Of a stretch of 64,000 bases of DNA, positions 1 to 13,300 are shown one piece after another. The position numbers and the translations under genes are program-made. The notes beneath the pieces were generated by a model that saw only the letters and a program-made list of their open reading frames with translations, ran no database searches and was not told the origin of the DNA. This DNA comes from Sipunculus nudus (lineage: Eukaryota; Annelida; Sipuncula; Golfingiida; Sipunculidae). Position 1 is the stretch's first letter; the number at the start of each line of letters is the position of its first letter. Location: assembly GCA_026874595.1 (NCBI GenBank), contig CM049306.1, positions 83,354,142 through 83,418,141 of the forward strand, written 5' to 3'.

Positions 1-860
1 ATCATAGTTTAACGAAGTCTGTTCTCTATTGATATTGACGTGAAGCGTCATCCTAAAGCGTTGACAGGTCTTGATTGTATATATATATTGTGTATTCTTG
101 TATGAAATCCCATCGGCTATCAGCTGATTTATTCGTGTCACGCATCGTGTGTGGGTCGCCATGGTGACGCTAACAGTCAAACTAGGTCACATATATCCTT
201 ATATGGGACACTTGAGAAATAAGCCAATCAGAGAACCGGATTGCCGTACACAGTGAACAGGCAATTGTGACGTCAGACTTCAAGAAGAGACGCTGAATGT
301 TGATTCAGTTGGGTCCTGAAGCTTGAGGTGGCAGCACGCACGCACGGGAGTAGGAACATTGAAACGCCAGGAACGGCATAGAAGCAAGCTTCTACATGAA
401 GCAAGGACCCAGCTCATGAGAACTCAGCCGTGCTGCCGAAAGAGCTTCGTATTGGCGATATAGAGAGAGCGCGCTCGTCACCTGCCGGCCTAGTTCAGCT
501 TGACCTAAATACATAACCGCCGTAAGCCGTGAAACCATTACTACACGAGCAAGGTCAAGGACTCTAAGCTCTTCGTAAACAAAGAGCGCTATTGCATGCA
601 TGTGAATGTAAACCTACCCGGGTCGCTGACAAGCAAGATCAGTTGAAGATCGCTAAACTCAGAAAGACTAGATCTATATGGTACTAACCATACGCTAGAT
701 TCTACACAAAACTGTAACCAGAGATCTCTGAAGGAACTGGACTTTATGGTTTTTTTATACAAACCATGGACTCAGTAAAAATATCCTGTAATTTTAATGT
801 GAAGAACTGTCGTATTGACACATCAACGCACACACTCACATTGGTGTCTCTGTAAGTATT
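1..860 (+). other. Promoter-like GC-richer block of unknown origin (possible alternative first exon or LTR)
   Basis: Unlike the AT-rich DNA to its right, this block contains a CCAAT box (AAGCCAATCAGAG, 221-233), a perfect CRE (TGACGTCA, 268-275), a TATA-like ATATATCC (190-197) and a strong splice donor (CT|GTAAGT, GT at 852-853) on the plus strand. No long open frame is present. It could be a noncoding first exon with promoter on the strand opposite prominin, or part of an LTR or other mobile element. Confidence 0.25.
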
Positions 861-2606
861 GTCTTGAATTATATTTGTGAATTTAACCTGATGTCTCATA
901 GTTTCTATTGATCTGGGTGTATGATTGTCTGGTATTTTTATACACGTCCTTAAAAGAACCTGGAAATGTCACCTGTAATGACCGGGATCTAATTTCTTGA
1001 TTAATGAAATCAAGGGGCGAGCGTTAACCCATCCTATTGTTTTATAGGATATATCCGTTGTAAAGTTTTCACGTTAAGTTAGGGGTGACATCCATACAAT
1101 TGTTATGATTAAGTGTAAATATAATTTAATATAATCAGTTCACAATATTACTGCATGGTGAGATCCGAAAAATGGAACCCTTGCATAATAAAGAAAAAAT
1201 TTAAATCATGAATTTTAAAGGTAAAGGTTTGGGTGCCAGGTAATTCCTACCCATGATATCCAGGTCCAGGTACTCATAATTATGTACAGGTACAACAATC
1301 TGGCCTCTAACCTGTTTTTATTATATCAAAGCACTATCCATGTCAGCTTTGAATATTAACCAAAATGCATGCAAATAATAAAGCAAAGGGAGTGGCAGCT
1401 ATGTTAACATTCCACCAGTAAAGCCTCACTCATATTTACTGACAAACCAAAGGATAGTTTTTTACAGCTGTATTGACCCATTGCTTTCATTTTTATGTCA
1501 TATCTTGAGCAAACACATGTTTCTGCTTGCACAAACACTTATTCATACTAAGAAAATGTTACCATTATTGGAATGTGCGTAATATCTGTTTGATGTACAT
1601 TACTGTTACCTGCCTTTTATAATATTCCAGCTTATTTAAACAAGGTGCATAATGACCTGCATTCATAAACCATCACTGTGAAGAGTCTGGCATTTAAATT
1701 TTTTTATACTGCACAGAAATCTGAATAAAGAATACTCAAGTAATCAATAGATTAAAGGGGACCTGTAGTGAACAAGTCTGGTAACACTAAGAAAAGCCTC
1801 CAAGGTAAAAAAAGGACACTTTCAGTATAATTGATCCCCGATAAGGTCATTTAAATGAGATCCTTAAAATTATTAAATCTATTTCATGGATAATTTATTT
1901 CAGGTTTGAATGGCATTGATCTCCAGTTGGCTCCAAAATATTTCTAATTGGTGTTTTTTTTTAAATGTTGCAGGGATATATTTGGAAATTACACACAACA
2001 CAAAACATACTGCGTAAATGTAAAGCATACCCATAAAAGGTCTCATTTGAAGGGCTAAATGATGAACTATTAAACTTTTTTAAATGTAAATTTAACAAAG
2101 TTTGAGAAAAGAAAATGAAAAACATGACAGCTCCCAGAAGTCTCATGAAACTTAACAATACATAAAAGGTTAGTCATATTACCAAATTTCAACAAAATCT
2201 TACCCAAGTCTTTTTCTTGACAGGCAAAATAAGGCTGTTTGATATTCTATGCATTTTAAGTCTAAAGAATAAGATAGTCTCTAATTATAGAAAGATTCAT
2301 CACAAAACAACCAGTGTATAAGAGTGGTATATACAAAGGTTCCATATACTGCGAAAAAGGTCAAACACTCAATTTGACTGCCGTCAATATAAAATGAGTG
2401 TTCTTTACCTACCAGACTGATAATAAGAACAATGTTATTTCAATTTTAAAATACTTTCAAGCACATATATTTAGACATAAAATGTCACTTTTTTGGCAAA
2501 GTTCTATGATTTAGGCAAAAATAACCAAGTGGAAACACAGTGGTGAACTGATGAATCATCTATGTTATATATATATATATATGGCACAAATCATTGTCAA
2601 GGTGCT
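861..2606. other. AT-rich noncoding DNA, prominin intron
   Basis: Scanned in all frames; no conserved coding sequence and no clear repeat structure was seen apart from short A/T runs and a small (TA)n at 2566-2582. It should be intronic to the prominin gene, whose later exons lie further left. Confidence 0.4.
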
Positions 2607-3086
2607 GAATACGCTTCTAACACAGTGGTTGTACACTGCAGTTATCCCAGATGTCTTCTCATGTAACCCCTGCTTTGTATAGCAAGGTTCTCTGGGTTCA
2701 ACCACCTCGGTGGGCACAAAGCAAATAATTGTACTCAGACCAATGAGAGAATGGTATCGCATTGTGCATCCAGCTCCATATTTTAAACTTGTGACACCTG
2801 CTCTTGCTGGTCTGATAACACTCAGGGGAACCCAGTTCGTTGGTCTAATTCTTGGCCCTGTGCTAGAACCAGTGTTATCAGAGTAAGCAGAGAGGGTGTC
2901 ACATGTTCAAAATTTGGGGCTGGATGCACAATACGATACCACGCTCTCATTGGTCTGATCACACTTCTCTGCTCTGTGCCCACCCTGGTTATCAAACCCA
3001 GAGAAGTTTGCAATACAGAGCAGCGGTTACGTACATTAAAAGAAACCTATGACAAATGCAGTGTAACTGCTGTGTAAGGAGTATGG
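2607..3086. mobile_element. Foldback/MITE-like element with two ~215-bp inverted arms
   Basis: The left arm (about 2607-2822) and right arm (about 2871-3086) are reverse complements at roughly 80% by eye, separated by a 48-bp loop (2823-2870). Matching landmarks are TCTGATAACACT (2811-2822) against AGTGTTATCAGA (2871-2882), GTGCATCCAGC against GCTGGATGCAC, and TTCTCTGGGTT against AACCCAGAGAA. It would form a long hairpin. Short open frames across it are by-products. No target-site duplication could be fixed. Confidence 0.7.
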
Positions 3087-3353
3087 GTGCTGAATCATCA
3101 GGAACAACTACAACTGTATACTACAAGTCATTTTACAAATTTTCCAGAAAACCAAGAGGAATTCCATATTGTTCAGGAAATTCATGAAGGGTCTGTCACA
3201 GAGCCATCTATCAGACATTACACCAATGTATCCAGTGGGTAAACACAGCCCATGGAAAACCCATTTTAAAAGACCAGGCTGATATCATTACATGTCCCAA
3301 CCCAAGAAGAGGTAATATGCTAGTGTTAATAAAATAATAACAATGCTACTTAC

Positions 3354-3420
3354 TGTCCAAGTCACGAAATATCACCTGGCTTGTGAAATTAAAACCCTGA
3401 GGTCCAAGATAATCAATTTC
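3354..3420 (-). CDS. PROM1-like: Prominin exon 5 (67 nt)
   Basis: Acceptor TTTTCAG|GAA, donor GACA|GTAAGT. Encodes EIDYLGPQGFNFTSQVIFRD plus two more residues, phase 1 at exit, with one NFT sequon. It fits the extracellular loop downstream of membrane span 2. No later prominin exon was identified between here and position 1. Confidence 0.72.
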
Positions 3421-6400
3421 CTGAAAATTAAACATATCAACATTATTACACTGAACCACTCATGTTCATAAATCACTCAAATGTAATTTTGTTCATTCAG
3501 TAATAATAGTTTTGGGTAACGTTTTGCTAACTGGAAAGTTCACAAACTGAATAAACTCATGTATCTTTCTTGGTATTTATTCTCAATGTCTTTCTTACTA
3601 CAAGTTGCTACATGACTATGATAAACTTAGACTACTTTCATCAAATCTGAGTATCTCAATGTTATGATATCACACAGAAAAGTAATCTTAGTTAATTGTT
3701 TGAATATAATTTGCAGTGACACTGTGCTGTTAGAACAGGTGCAGTTTACTGCATGCACAGTTTATTTTTAGTAACAAGGACTCCAGCCATTTATGTTATC
3801 TTGATACCTTATACACAACCTCTTCAATATTACTGGTACCTATCTTCTAGTATTATTTCAGTCATTGTTCTTTAAATTGTACACCTGTTTAGCTGTTTCC
3901 TCACTGAGAAGCAATAAACAAACTGACTGGCCTTTCAGGGATCTTTTTAAGAACAGGATGACTTGGTCAGCATTTTACGATCTTGCTATTTTTTAACATC
4001 TTCACCTTTTACACACCCACACACACAAATTATTATTATTTTGCAGACTGCAAGATAAATTTGCATATCTGGAAACCGAGGCCTCAGTACTAAACATGTC
4101 AAACATCAAAGTCCCACTCCACCTGATACAGGAACAAAGCATGAATACACTCTGCTTGGTGTTCTAGTTATCGTGGCATTCTAGTTATCATGAATTATTC
4201 ATTAATTTACTGAACAGTGCATTCATGTGTTCACTGTTAGGCTACCTTTGTCATATCAACAGTTCTATGGAAGTGAAGCAATCTTTTCAAACTTGTACTG
4301 CATGTTTCAGTTATTTTTGGTCCTTTAACATTTTTTCTGTTTTTATTTTGTTGAGTGTCCTACTCTACATTGTTCAATATTACTCATTTTGTGTGGTATA
4401 ATCAATATTATTCACTCGTTGAGGTATAATCAATATATTTTTCACTTTGAGTGGTATCATCAATTTTATTCATTTTGTGTAGTATTATCAATTTTATTCC
4501 CTTTGTGTGGTATAACCAACATTATTCACTTTGTGTGATATAATAACTGACTTTATAAGTTACCTTACCTGGACAGTGTTGTTCATGTACAGCACCAGGT
4601 CGTCCATTTGTCCAGTGGCTGTGGTTTTGATTGCTCTCACAGCAGTCATGATGTGTTCACTGGTAACATAGGTACACACCATTCCTGTCCTGTAACATTA
4701 ACAGAAGAGTTGTAGGAACAGTGAACAAGAAAATAAACTGTTGTGATAATTGATACATCATTGGACATATAAAGCACATCTAATTTTTTTAAGGATTTTA
4801 CTATTGTCTGTTTTAATATTTTTTCAATTTTAGCTTATTCTTTACAACTTTCATCACATTATATCAATAACAAAGAGTACAGGGGACAATTTTTCTCTGA
4901 TTAAAGGAAAAGTTAATTTTTCATTGAACCTCCTTTTCTGCTTGTTTGATTTTCATAAATTTAAAGTAACAGACAGATCTAGATTCAGACAGAAAGGCCC
5001 CCCATCTAGGGTGCCTACTCTGCAGGCTTAATGTTAAGGCTTTGCACCACAGCAGCATGTCTATCACTCACAAACAAGTGCACCTTTTGGGGGGTTTCTC
5101 AGTGTTATGATCCAGCAACAGGGTGTATTACACACCCAGGACATGCAGGTACAGTACGTAGACACTGACCGGGATGACACCAGGATAAACATTACATGAC
5201 AGGAAGCTAGTGCAACCACCCAGTCATATAGTCCCAAGCTGTATGAGATTGAACTCTACAGATGTACATGCTTAGATTAAGAATTCACCAAACAATAAAA
5301 AATTGACACTCAGGCATGATGGAAAGACATGAATGAAATTATAACTTCTGTTATTAAGTATTGTTAACAGAAACTTCACAGGTTCACACTCTGACGGACA
5401 TTTTTACTCTTCATCAGCTAAACATTTGGGAGGACTTGCAATATCTATACATACACATGTAATAAAAACAATAATAACAACAGTAAAATACTAAAAGCCA
5501 CTATAATAAAGACTAGGCCAGAGGTTCTGCTTTTACAAGCCATTGACCTTAATCATAATATTAATTATTGTGTCCCCCACCTCAACTCCTAAGTGGTGAA
5601 CCTGATAGATTTTTAATTATATGAACATCTGTGTTTGATTGATCTGTGTACATCTGACATCTGACCTGTACTCAAGGACCTACCATTCACTGACTGCAAG
5701 TCACAGCTGGCTGACACAGAAAGGCTTCTTACTGATATTCTGTACCACACAATCAGGAAATAATTGATAATCCATTCAGGTGTATATACTTTAACATTGT
5801 CAGCAGTGACAACTGCCAACCTCAGTGTTATTGCTATATACAGCATATCACTGACATCAGTTCATACTGAGACAAACAAATTTAAACATAGGAAATATCT
5901 GGGAAAACACCAAAATACATTCACTGTGCATTCTTCATTATATAAATGTTAAAAGGAACCAGCTCTGAGCAATGGTCACATGGATGTTACTCTTTATGAC
6001 AGAGCCATATTGTGTTTCCCCAACTCAAAGAAATCCTTCACAACTCAGTTTGTAATTTTTTGTATACATCACACAGGGATTCATTGTTGTCTGATACCAC
6101 CTAGTCTGGTACACTGTAGAAGTCATTGTACTACAACATAACATATATTTTGCTGACTCTCAAAGATTACATGGCAAATCCAAAATTTACTTAAATGCCT
6201 GACCCAGGGTTGAAATATGTACTTCAGAACATGAAGTATTTAACTGTGTGTGTGTGCTGCATATCTGATTATTACTACAAACTTCCAGGTAGTCTGAAGT
6301 GAGCCATTGAAATGGTGGTATGCAAAAAAGAGCAATTTTGTATTGTAAGTGGTCCTTGACAGGAAGCCAATGGAGCTGTTTGAGCAGTGGCCTGACATGG

Positions 6401-7212
6401 TCAGTATTATGCTTCTTAATAACGAGGCACATAGCATTATTCTGAACCATCTGCAGCTGGGAGACTTGCTTTGCAGGTACTGGTAACTCAGCAAGAACTG
6501 AATTACAGAAATCCAGGTGAGATGTTACTGTGGTGCAAATGAGCCTATAGCACATGTTAGTATAGAGGAAATGCCAGATGGACACAATACGGTGGAGCTC
6601 AAGAAGGGCCTCACGACATATACTACTGATATAATGTCAAAAATCTGATAGAAGACATTAGTTAATATTTAGTTAAAATAATGGTTATTCAGTGCTTTTT
6701 AAAATTATGTCAGTGTTATAACTGGAAAAGATTTAAGTGCTGTGATAAACTTGACCTTTGATAGGTGCATAAATCTTGACCTAATTAATGTCTGGTTTAA
6801 TGAACTTACGCCATGAAAGCTGTCAGTATAAAGCTGGTCAGACCAAAGGCAATTCTCTTACAGCTGGTGTTCTTTGTCACCTTCTGGGTCATCTTGCCTC
6901 CACAGTTTCCACAGCAACGGCAGCAACAAAAGCAGCAGCCAATGATAGGCATGAAGATAACGAACAGGATGCCGATGGCAAAGCATACAGCGAAACCCAT
7001 GGCATACTGAACCACCTTTAATATATATAAACATTATCTTAAATCCATAACACCCTGGACAATCTGATATATACACAAAATCTCAAACCAATGCCAGTCT
7101 ACACAATCTGTAATATATACACATAATCTAAAACCCATGCCAGGCTACACATCTGTAATATATACACATAATCTTATACACATTTCATATTGCCAGGGGA
7201 TAATCTGTACTG

Positions 7213-7302
<90 letters not shown>

Positions 7303-10300
7303 AGGAATACTGCACAACCTATATATAGAAAAAAATTGTATTACTACCAAATATACACAGCAGACAAATATACGGTAAAGACATGCATTCTGCAAACCAG
7401 GAAATACTGCACAACTTGTAATATAAATATGTGCTTCCCAGATATTATATGGTTTAAAACTAGAAATGACTTTGATAGTAATTATTATAAAAATACTAAA
7501 AAGAATAATAATAATTAATAATGGAAAAATTCCTATTTACTTATTTACTGGGTCATGTTGAAGAGATGCTGATAGAGTTTAGAGTAATAAACATTTTGTG
7601 TTCAAGTAACTGTTTGTCTTACTTAAATTACATAATTTGCATCTCTCAGTTTACATAATAAATTTTAAATCCTACCTTCATGTAATCAGTAGCAATGTTA
7701 AACTTGTTTGCCAACACATCCTGGAGTAGGTCTGAAAGGATTAACAAAATTACACTTTAAACTGATTACAGACCTAAACAGTTGTTTCAATGAAAATATA
7801 TAGATACAATGCATAACCCACAGACAAACTTGCTGCAAAGGTACAAGTAAACATTTTATGTTCCATTCCATAAGATGCATGGATCTGAAAATGTAACATA
7901 TATTGTGTATAGTGACATTTTTTCTAATTATTAATTCTTAAATGTATTGGAGAAAGGCCACCTAAGAATCATTTTTGTGCAATATTACAGAAGTTGAAAC
8001 AACAGTATTGCAGAAGAAGACTATTGCAGCCCTCAGTTTAAAAAAGGCCTACTAATGGCCACAAGACCAACTTCAGCTTTCTACAACTCTACCAAAAACC
8101 AATGAACCCAATCTATAATTATACAATTGACAGAACCCTACCCTAGGATAATACTTCTGAAAAAATAAACCATTCAGCTTGACAGTTTCATCATAACACA
8201 TTTTTAGGCTGAAAGAGGCTAAAATTATAAGAATTTTGCCTGTAAAAAACAGGTCGCTGTACATGACCCCACAAAAAACCTCAAATTTCAAATATGAGTC
8301 ATGTGACCAACATTTGCAGAACATTTAGTGGTGCTAGCTCCTGTAGTTTCTGCAATTCTTATGTTGGTATGCTATTTGGCCAAATTCCTGTAATTTTGCC
8401 AAAATTCATGGAACCCAAACCATTTGAACAAACTTGGGAGAACTTATCTCTGGAATAATTTCTAAGAAATATTGAACAATTTGGCCAAATTATTTAGGGA
8501 GAGAAGATTTTCAAAGGTTTTCAAGCTTTTTTCCTATATAATGTAAGTTTATGAAGTGGCGCCACAAAAAGCTCAATCCAACCAAATTTGACATGTGACT
8601 GATTATTGCATAACATTTGGGGATGCTAGCTTCCGCTATTAAATCAAAATTATAGGTAAACATAGTTTTGACCAATGATCTCTGTGAAAAAAGGTTGATG
8701 CAGGTTGCGCCACCAATACCTCAATTACATTTATGACTTGCAACCAACATTTCCATTAAATTTGGTGTTGACAGCTCAGGCCATTTCAGAGATTATTTTA
8801 GTATGCTTTTTTAGCCAAATGACTTGGTTCAGCTTCATGCAACTCAGCCAAAATTCACCAAAGTGGAACCATAAAAAAAATTGAGAGAGATTATTTCTGG
8901 GATTATTTCAGTGAAATATTGAATAATTTGGCTGTATGGTTTTGGAGAAGAAGATTTTTAAGGGTTTTTTAGCTTCTTCCCTATTAAATGCAGACAAATG
9001 CAGATGGCGCCAAAATTAGCTCAATCCGATAAAGTTTGACAATTGACTGAATCTTCAATAAAATTTGGCACTGCTACCTCAGAAGATTTTTGAGATAGCA
9101 TGGGTTAATTTAAGGATTACAGTGGATGGCAGACGGATGACAGACAATGCTGTGCCATCACATAAGCTCACAGGTTTGCTAAAACGTGTAAAAAAATTAG
9201 AAAACAAGGGACCCATGGGTCACGGCGCTCAGCTGATCGTGATTGGACTATAAATGTTTCTCCACTGTGATACTATATCGAGTTGATAAAGCTTATGAAT
9301 ATCATGTACATGTTGGGCTATTATAAAGGAATGTAATGTAATATGTGAGTAAATGATAAATGAAATTACCTGACTGATGGATTAATAGAGTCAAATAAAG
9401 TGGTTTATTTTTTATTTATTTAGGAGGGGTTGAAAATTGTGATATATTTGAGCAAATATGAATGCAATGACAGCAGTAATAAGCGGTAGTAGAATGATGA
9501 TAAGGCTATTTGTTGAAGGATCTAAAGTGTATGGTAGTCTGCAAGCGTTCAATTTGACAGATATGATGTTATGATTAACTATGCTGATGAAGTGATTTAT
9601 GAATATGTGACTGTATGACACAATATCTCTTTAGTCTTGACAAGGTACATTATTGTGATGCCCACTATGTCTACATATTACACAATATTGACATAATTTC
9701 TGGCATGTACATAGGTAACTATGGACGAATAGCTATACAAAATATTAAAGTATGAATATATCTGATTCATCTTGTTCTTGCTTACCGAGGCTAACTTTGG
9801 GATGGGGTTCAGAGAAGGGAAAAGTGAGGGCAGCACGAAGGTGGATGTAGAAATATTCTATTGTAATGTTTTTCATTTATATAAGAATATGAAAAGCTAA
9901 GAGGAAAGGGGCCCTCCTACTTGGTTATAGTAAAGTTCTAAATATATGATTGCAAACTAATACTCTGACAAGACTGTCATGAAGAAAAACAGTAAAAGTT
10001 TTGAGATACTGTGTTGCATACGAAAATTTACAGATGGACAGGCAAGTAGACAGAATGGACTAATACCTTTATTTCACTTTCAAGAGAATAATGCATTTAA
10101 GTTTATATATAATACTATTTTTTTAAGCAGATCCACTTTTTCCATTAAGAAGTTTTTATCTGAATCATTTTTTTATTTACAGGTTTATAAATTTTTAATT
10201 AAAAAACCTGAAAATATAAGTTAAAATATTAGAATTGTTGCAAAAGTTGCAATCATTATATATACAGAGTAAAAAACATTGGGTCATATTATGCATACAC

Positions 10301-13300
10301 ATATATTTTATTATTTTTGAATCATAAATGTTTAAACTGATTTTAAAAGAAAATAATGCCACAACATGGCATCTACAAGAATATTCCTTGAATCACTATT
10401 AAAAAGTTTTGCACATTGGAGTTTTCAGGACATGCTTTATTTTTTATTCACCAAAATAAAATAAAAGTAAATTTGATAAAATAAAACATCTTTTCAAATA
10501 AAGTATACACACTGTTGGTTGAATGAGGGACAAACAATATCATTGTGCTAATTACTATCCCAGTTTTAATTAATTACTGGAATTAATAGTCAATTTTACC
10601 CCTGGTGAAGTTTTTACTCTTCTGAAGTAAGGAATTACTTATCTCATGAACATCCACACTTTCACAGCAATACACCACTTTGTGGACACAAATAAATGTA
10701 CACTTTAATCATTGTAACCCTGGTGGTTCAATACAAAATTTAAAATGTAGCATGTCCAAGAATAAAATAAAATACAGAAAAATTATAACATTCATCTAGT
10801 TTATGCACCAGCTGGGGGGATGAGTGCAGGGCAGAGGGGAAGCCTGCTAGTAGTGGCCAAGCTGGGCCAAGGTAAGCTGCCTGGGGTGGGTTACATAATG
10901 CAAGTGAAGGCTGTGCTACTAGGTGGGATAGATGTAAACAACACTTGACATGGTGTATGAAAACATGAATAAAAGCTATTCATTCCACTCAATTTCTTTT
11001 GAAAGTTCAGATTTTAAAAGATTAAATCCTTATGCATATATGCTGGGAAAATTAAATCAACATTGCCAAAGTTGGACAAAATTTAAGTTATTGATTTTTT
11101 ATTTATGCTAATAACTTGATAATTTGCAAAATTCAGATCTAATTTTGGGTAAACAATTGAATCTTGATTAAATAAAGTTATATTCCTGAAAAAAAGTCTC
11201 TAGGTTCAGCAATTCTCATGTTAGGTGAGTAAATATATTTCCTGATTTTTTTTAAAAATTGCATTATGTTTTGGCCCATAACTTCAAAATAATACCCAAT
11301 ACTGACCTAATTTTTGGTATGTTCATAGAAAATGTATAAAAGAATGTGAATACTAAATACGATCAAAAACAGATCAGTGGTTTTGATATTAGGCAGCCTT
11401 GAAGTGTAACAATGGCTTTTTTTTATGGAAAACGGAGTTTTTTTTCCTTAATATCTCGAAGTAACAAAGTCCTAATGACCCAATTTTCGGTATGGTAGGA
11501 GATTTTGGGGACATCTAAAATTATGTCAACAGCCTGGGGAGCATAGAGATGTGCACTGAATGACCTACAGTCATCAAAGTGGACTGCTTGACAATGTAAG
11601 GGAATACAACAAGAGCCTCCAAAAAAAATTCAATAACTAGCCTAATTTTGCAGCTTTTATTTTCAAATTTTAGATTTTAACAGATTAAATCCTTATGTAT
11701 ATATGGTGTGAAAATTAAATCCACAGTACTTACAGGAAAAAAACGTGCCATGGCCAAAGTTGGCCAAAATTTAAGGTACCAATTTTATATTTTTGCCAAT
11801 ATTTAAAAAAATTTAACAGATTTTGATCTAATTTTTGGTATACAATTAAATTTTGATTAATTAAAGTTGTATTAATAATTACTGGAAAAAGTCCCTACCT
11901 TTAACACTTTTGGTCTTAAGTGACCAAATATCTTCCTGATTTTTTTACAAAGTCCATTATGTTTGGGCCCATAACTTTTTTAAATTATATAATACTGACT
12001 TAATATCTGGCATGTACATAGGAACTATATAGAGGAATATTTATGGTAAATATGAAGAAAACCAGATGTGTGGTTTTGATATTAGGCAGTCCTGAAGTGT
12101 GAAAATAGATTTCTAATAAAAAATTGAGGTTTTTCCTTAATATCTCAAAGTCCTATTGACCCAATTTTTGGCATGGTAGGAGATTATGGGGACATCTAAC
12201 TGTATGCCGAAATTCAGATTCGTAGGTCCAACGGTGTCGAAACGTGCCAGTCTTACGGACGGACATCCAGACGGACAGACAGACAGACGGACGGACGGAC
12301 AGACGGACGGACAGACAGACGGACGGACGACGGACAATGGACCATGACTATAGCTCAGATGACTTATAGTCAGCTGAGCTAAAAATACAGGTGGCGCCAT
12401 CAGTCTTCAGGAATCAATGAATGAAACACTTTTTGTAAATTATGCATGGAAAGAATCATGGCAATCAATGCATTAGTTATTGAGATAATGGAGCTTTTGT
12501 ATCCAATTTTTAATTATTCTGGGGGTATTTACGAGCCCCATTGCTTGGAGGATACAAGTCACATTGACATAATTTCTAGTTTCCAATCAGATTCTTTATG
12601 GACCTCCATGGGTTTTCAGTTAGAAATCTCTAGGTCCAGTGGTTACGATTTGTGCTCTGTACACAGATGGACAGACAGACAACAGAGAAAGAGTCTGATT
12701 GAATGAAGATGTTTTTCGCTTTGTGAAACACCTACAGCTAGGTTGCTGTGGTCAAGACCCCAGCCCTGTTCGCTCCTTAATCAAAGTTCTCAGAGCCAAC
12801 AGACACGATGCCACCTAGCCAAGCAGAAAGCCGTGAGAGACCACCACCGTTTTACCCACACCATTGACTTTACAGGAAAGCCACAGCACCCACAGCCACA
12901 AAGGCAGAAAAGCCTACATTCCCTTCACTGATCCCAGCAGCGAAGACCCAGCCATGCCATTCGAGAGCCGAACCCGATCTGCGAAAGATAGAGCTTCAAG
13001 ACAAAAGCCATTTTATACTTGCAGTTTCAGCCATTTAGACTGTATTAGCAATTTTTTCTACATAAGCCAACAGAGAAAGAGTGAACACTATAGCTCAGAA
13101 GAATTTCAGTCAGCTGAGCTAAAAAGTCATACCACACAATAACAGGATTTATCCTGATATTTTACCAAACCCACCAAAAAAATATGAAAGGTAAACGGTA
13201 AAATAGGATGGTGAACCCACTGCTGGGCTAAAATCAGGTGGGCTTAAAAAGGTCTGATGCATAAAAAGTATCAGCAGTTGTAAATCAAATCATGTGTGGG

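Noticed and set aside
4980..5260. Possible tRNA-derived SINE
   Set aside because: A GC-richer patch was noticed but no convincing A and B box pair, tail or target duplication could be seen.
7137..7395. Open frames of repeated Tyr-Ile on both strands
   Set aside because: Purely the translation of the (TA)n microsatellite.
9979..10224. 81-codon frame with Lys/Phe-rich product
   Set aside because: A/T-driven composition, no conserved motif, inside prominin intron 1 on the opposite strand.
12137..12400. Cys-Pro-Ser-Val repeat frame resembling a small secreted Cys-rich protein
   Set aside because: Comes from the GGAC/GACA tract read on the minus strand within a dispersed repeat.
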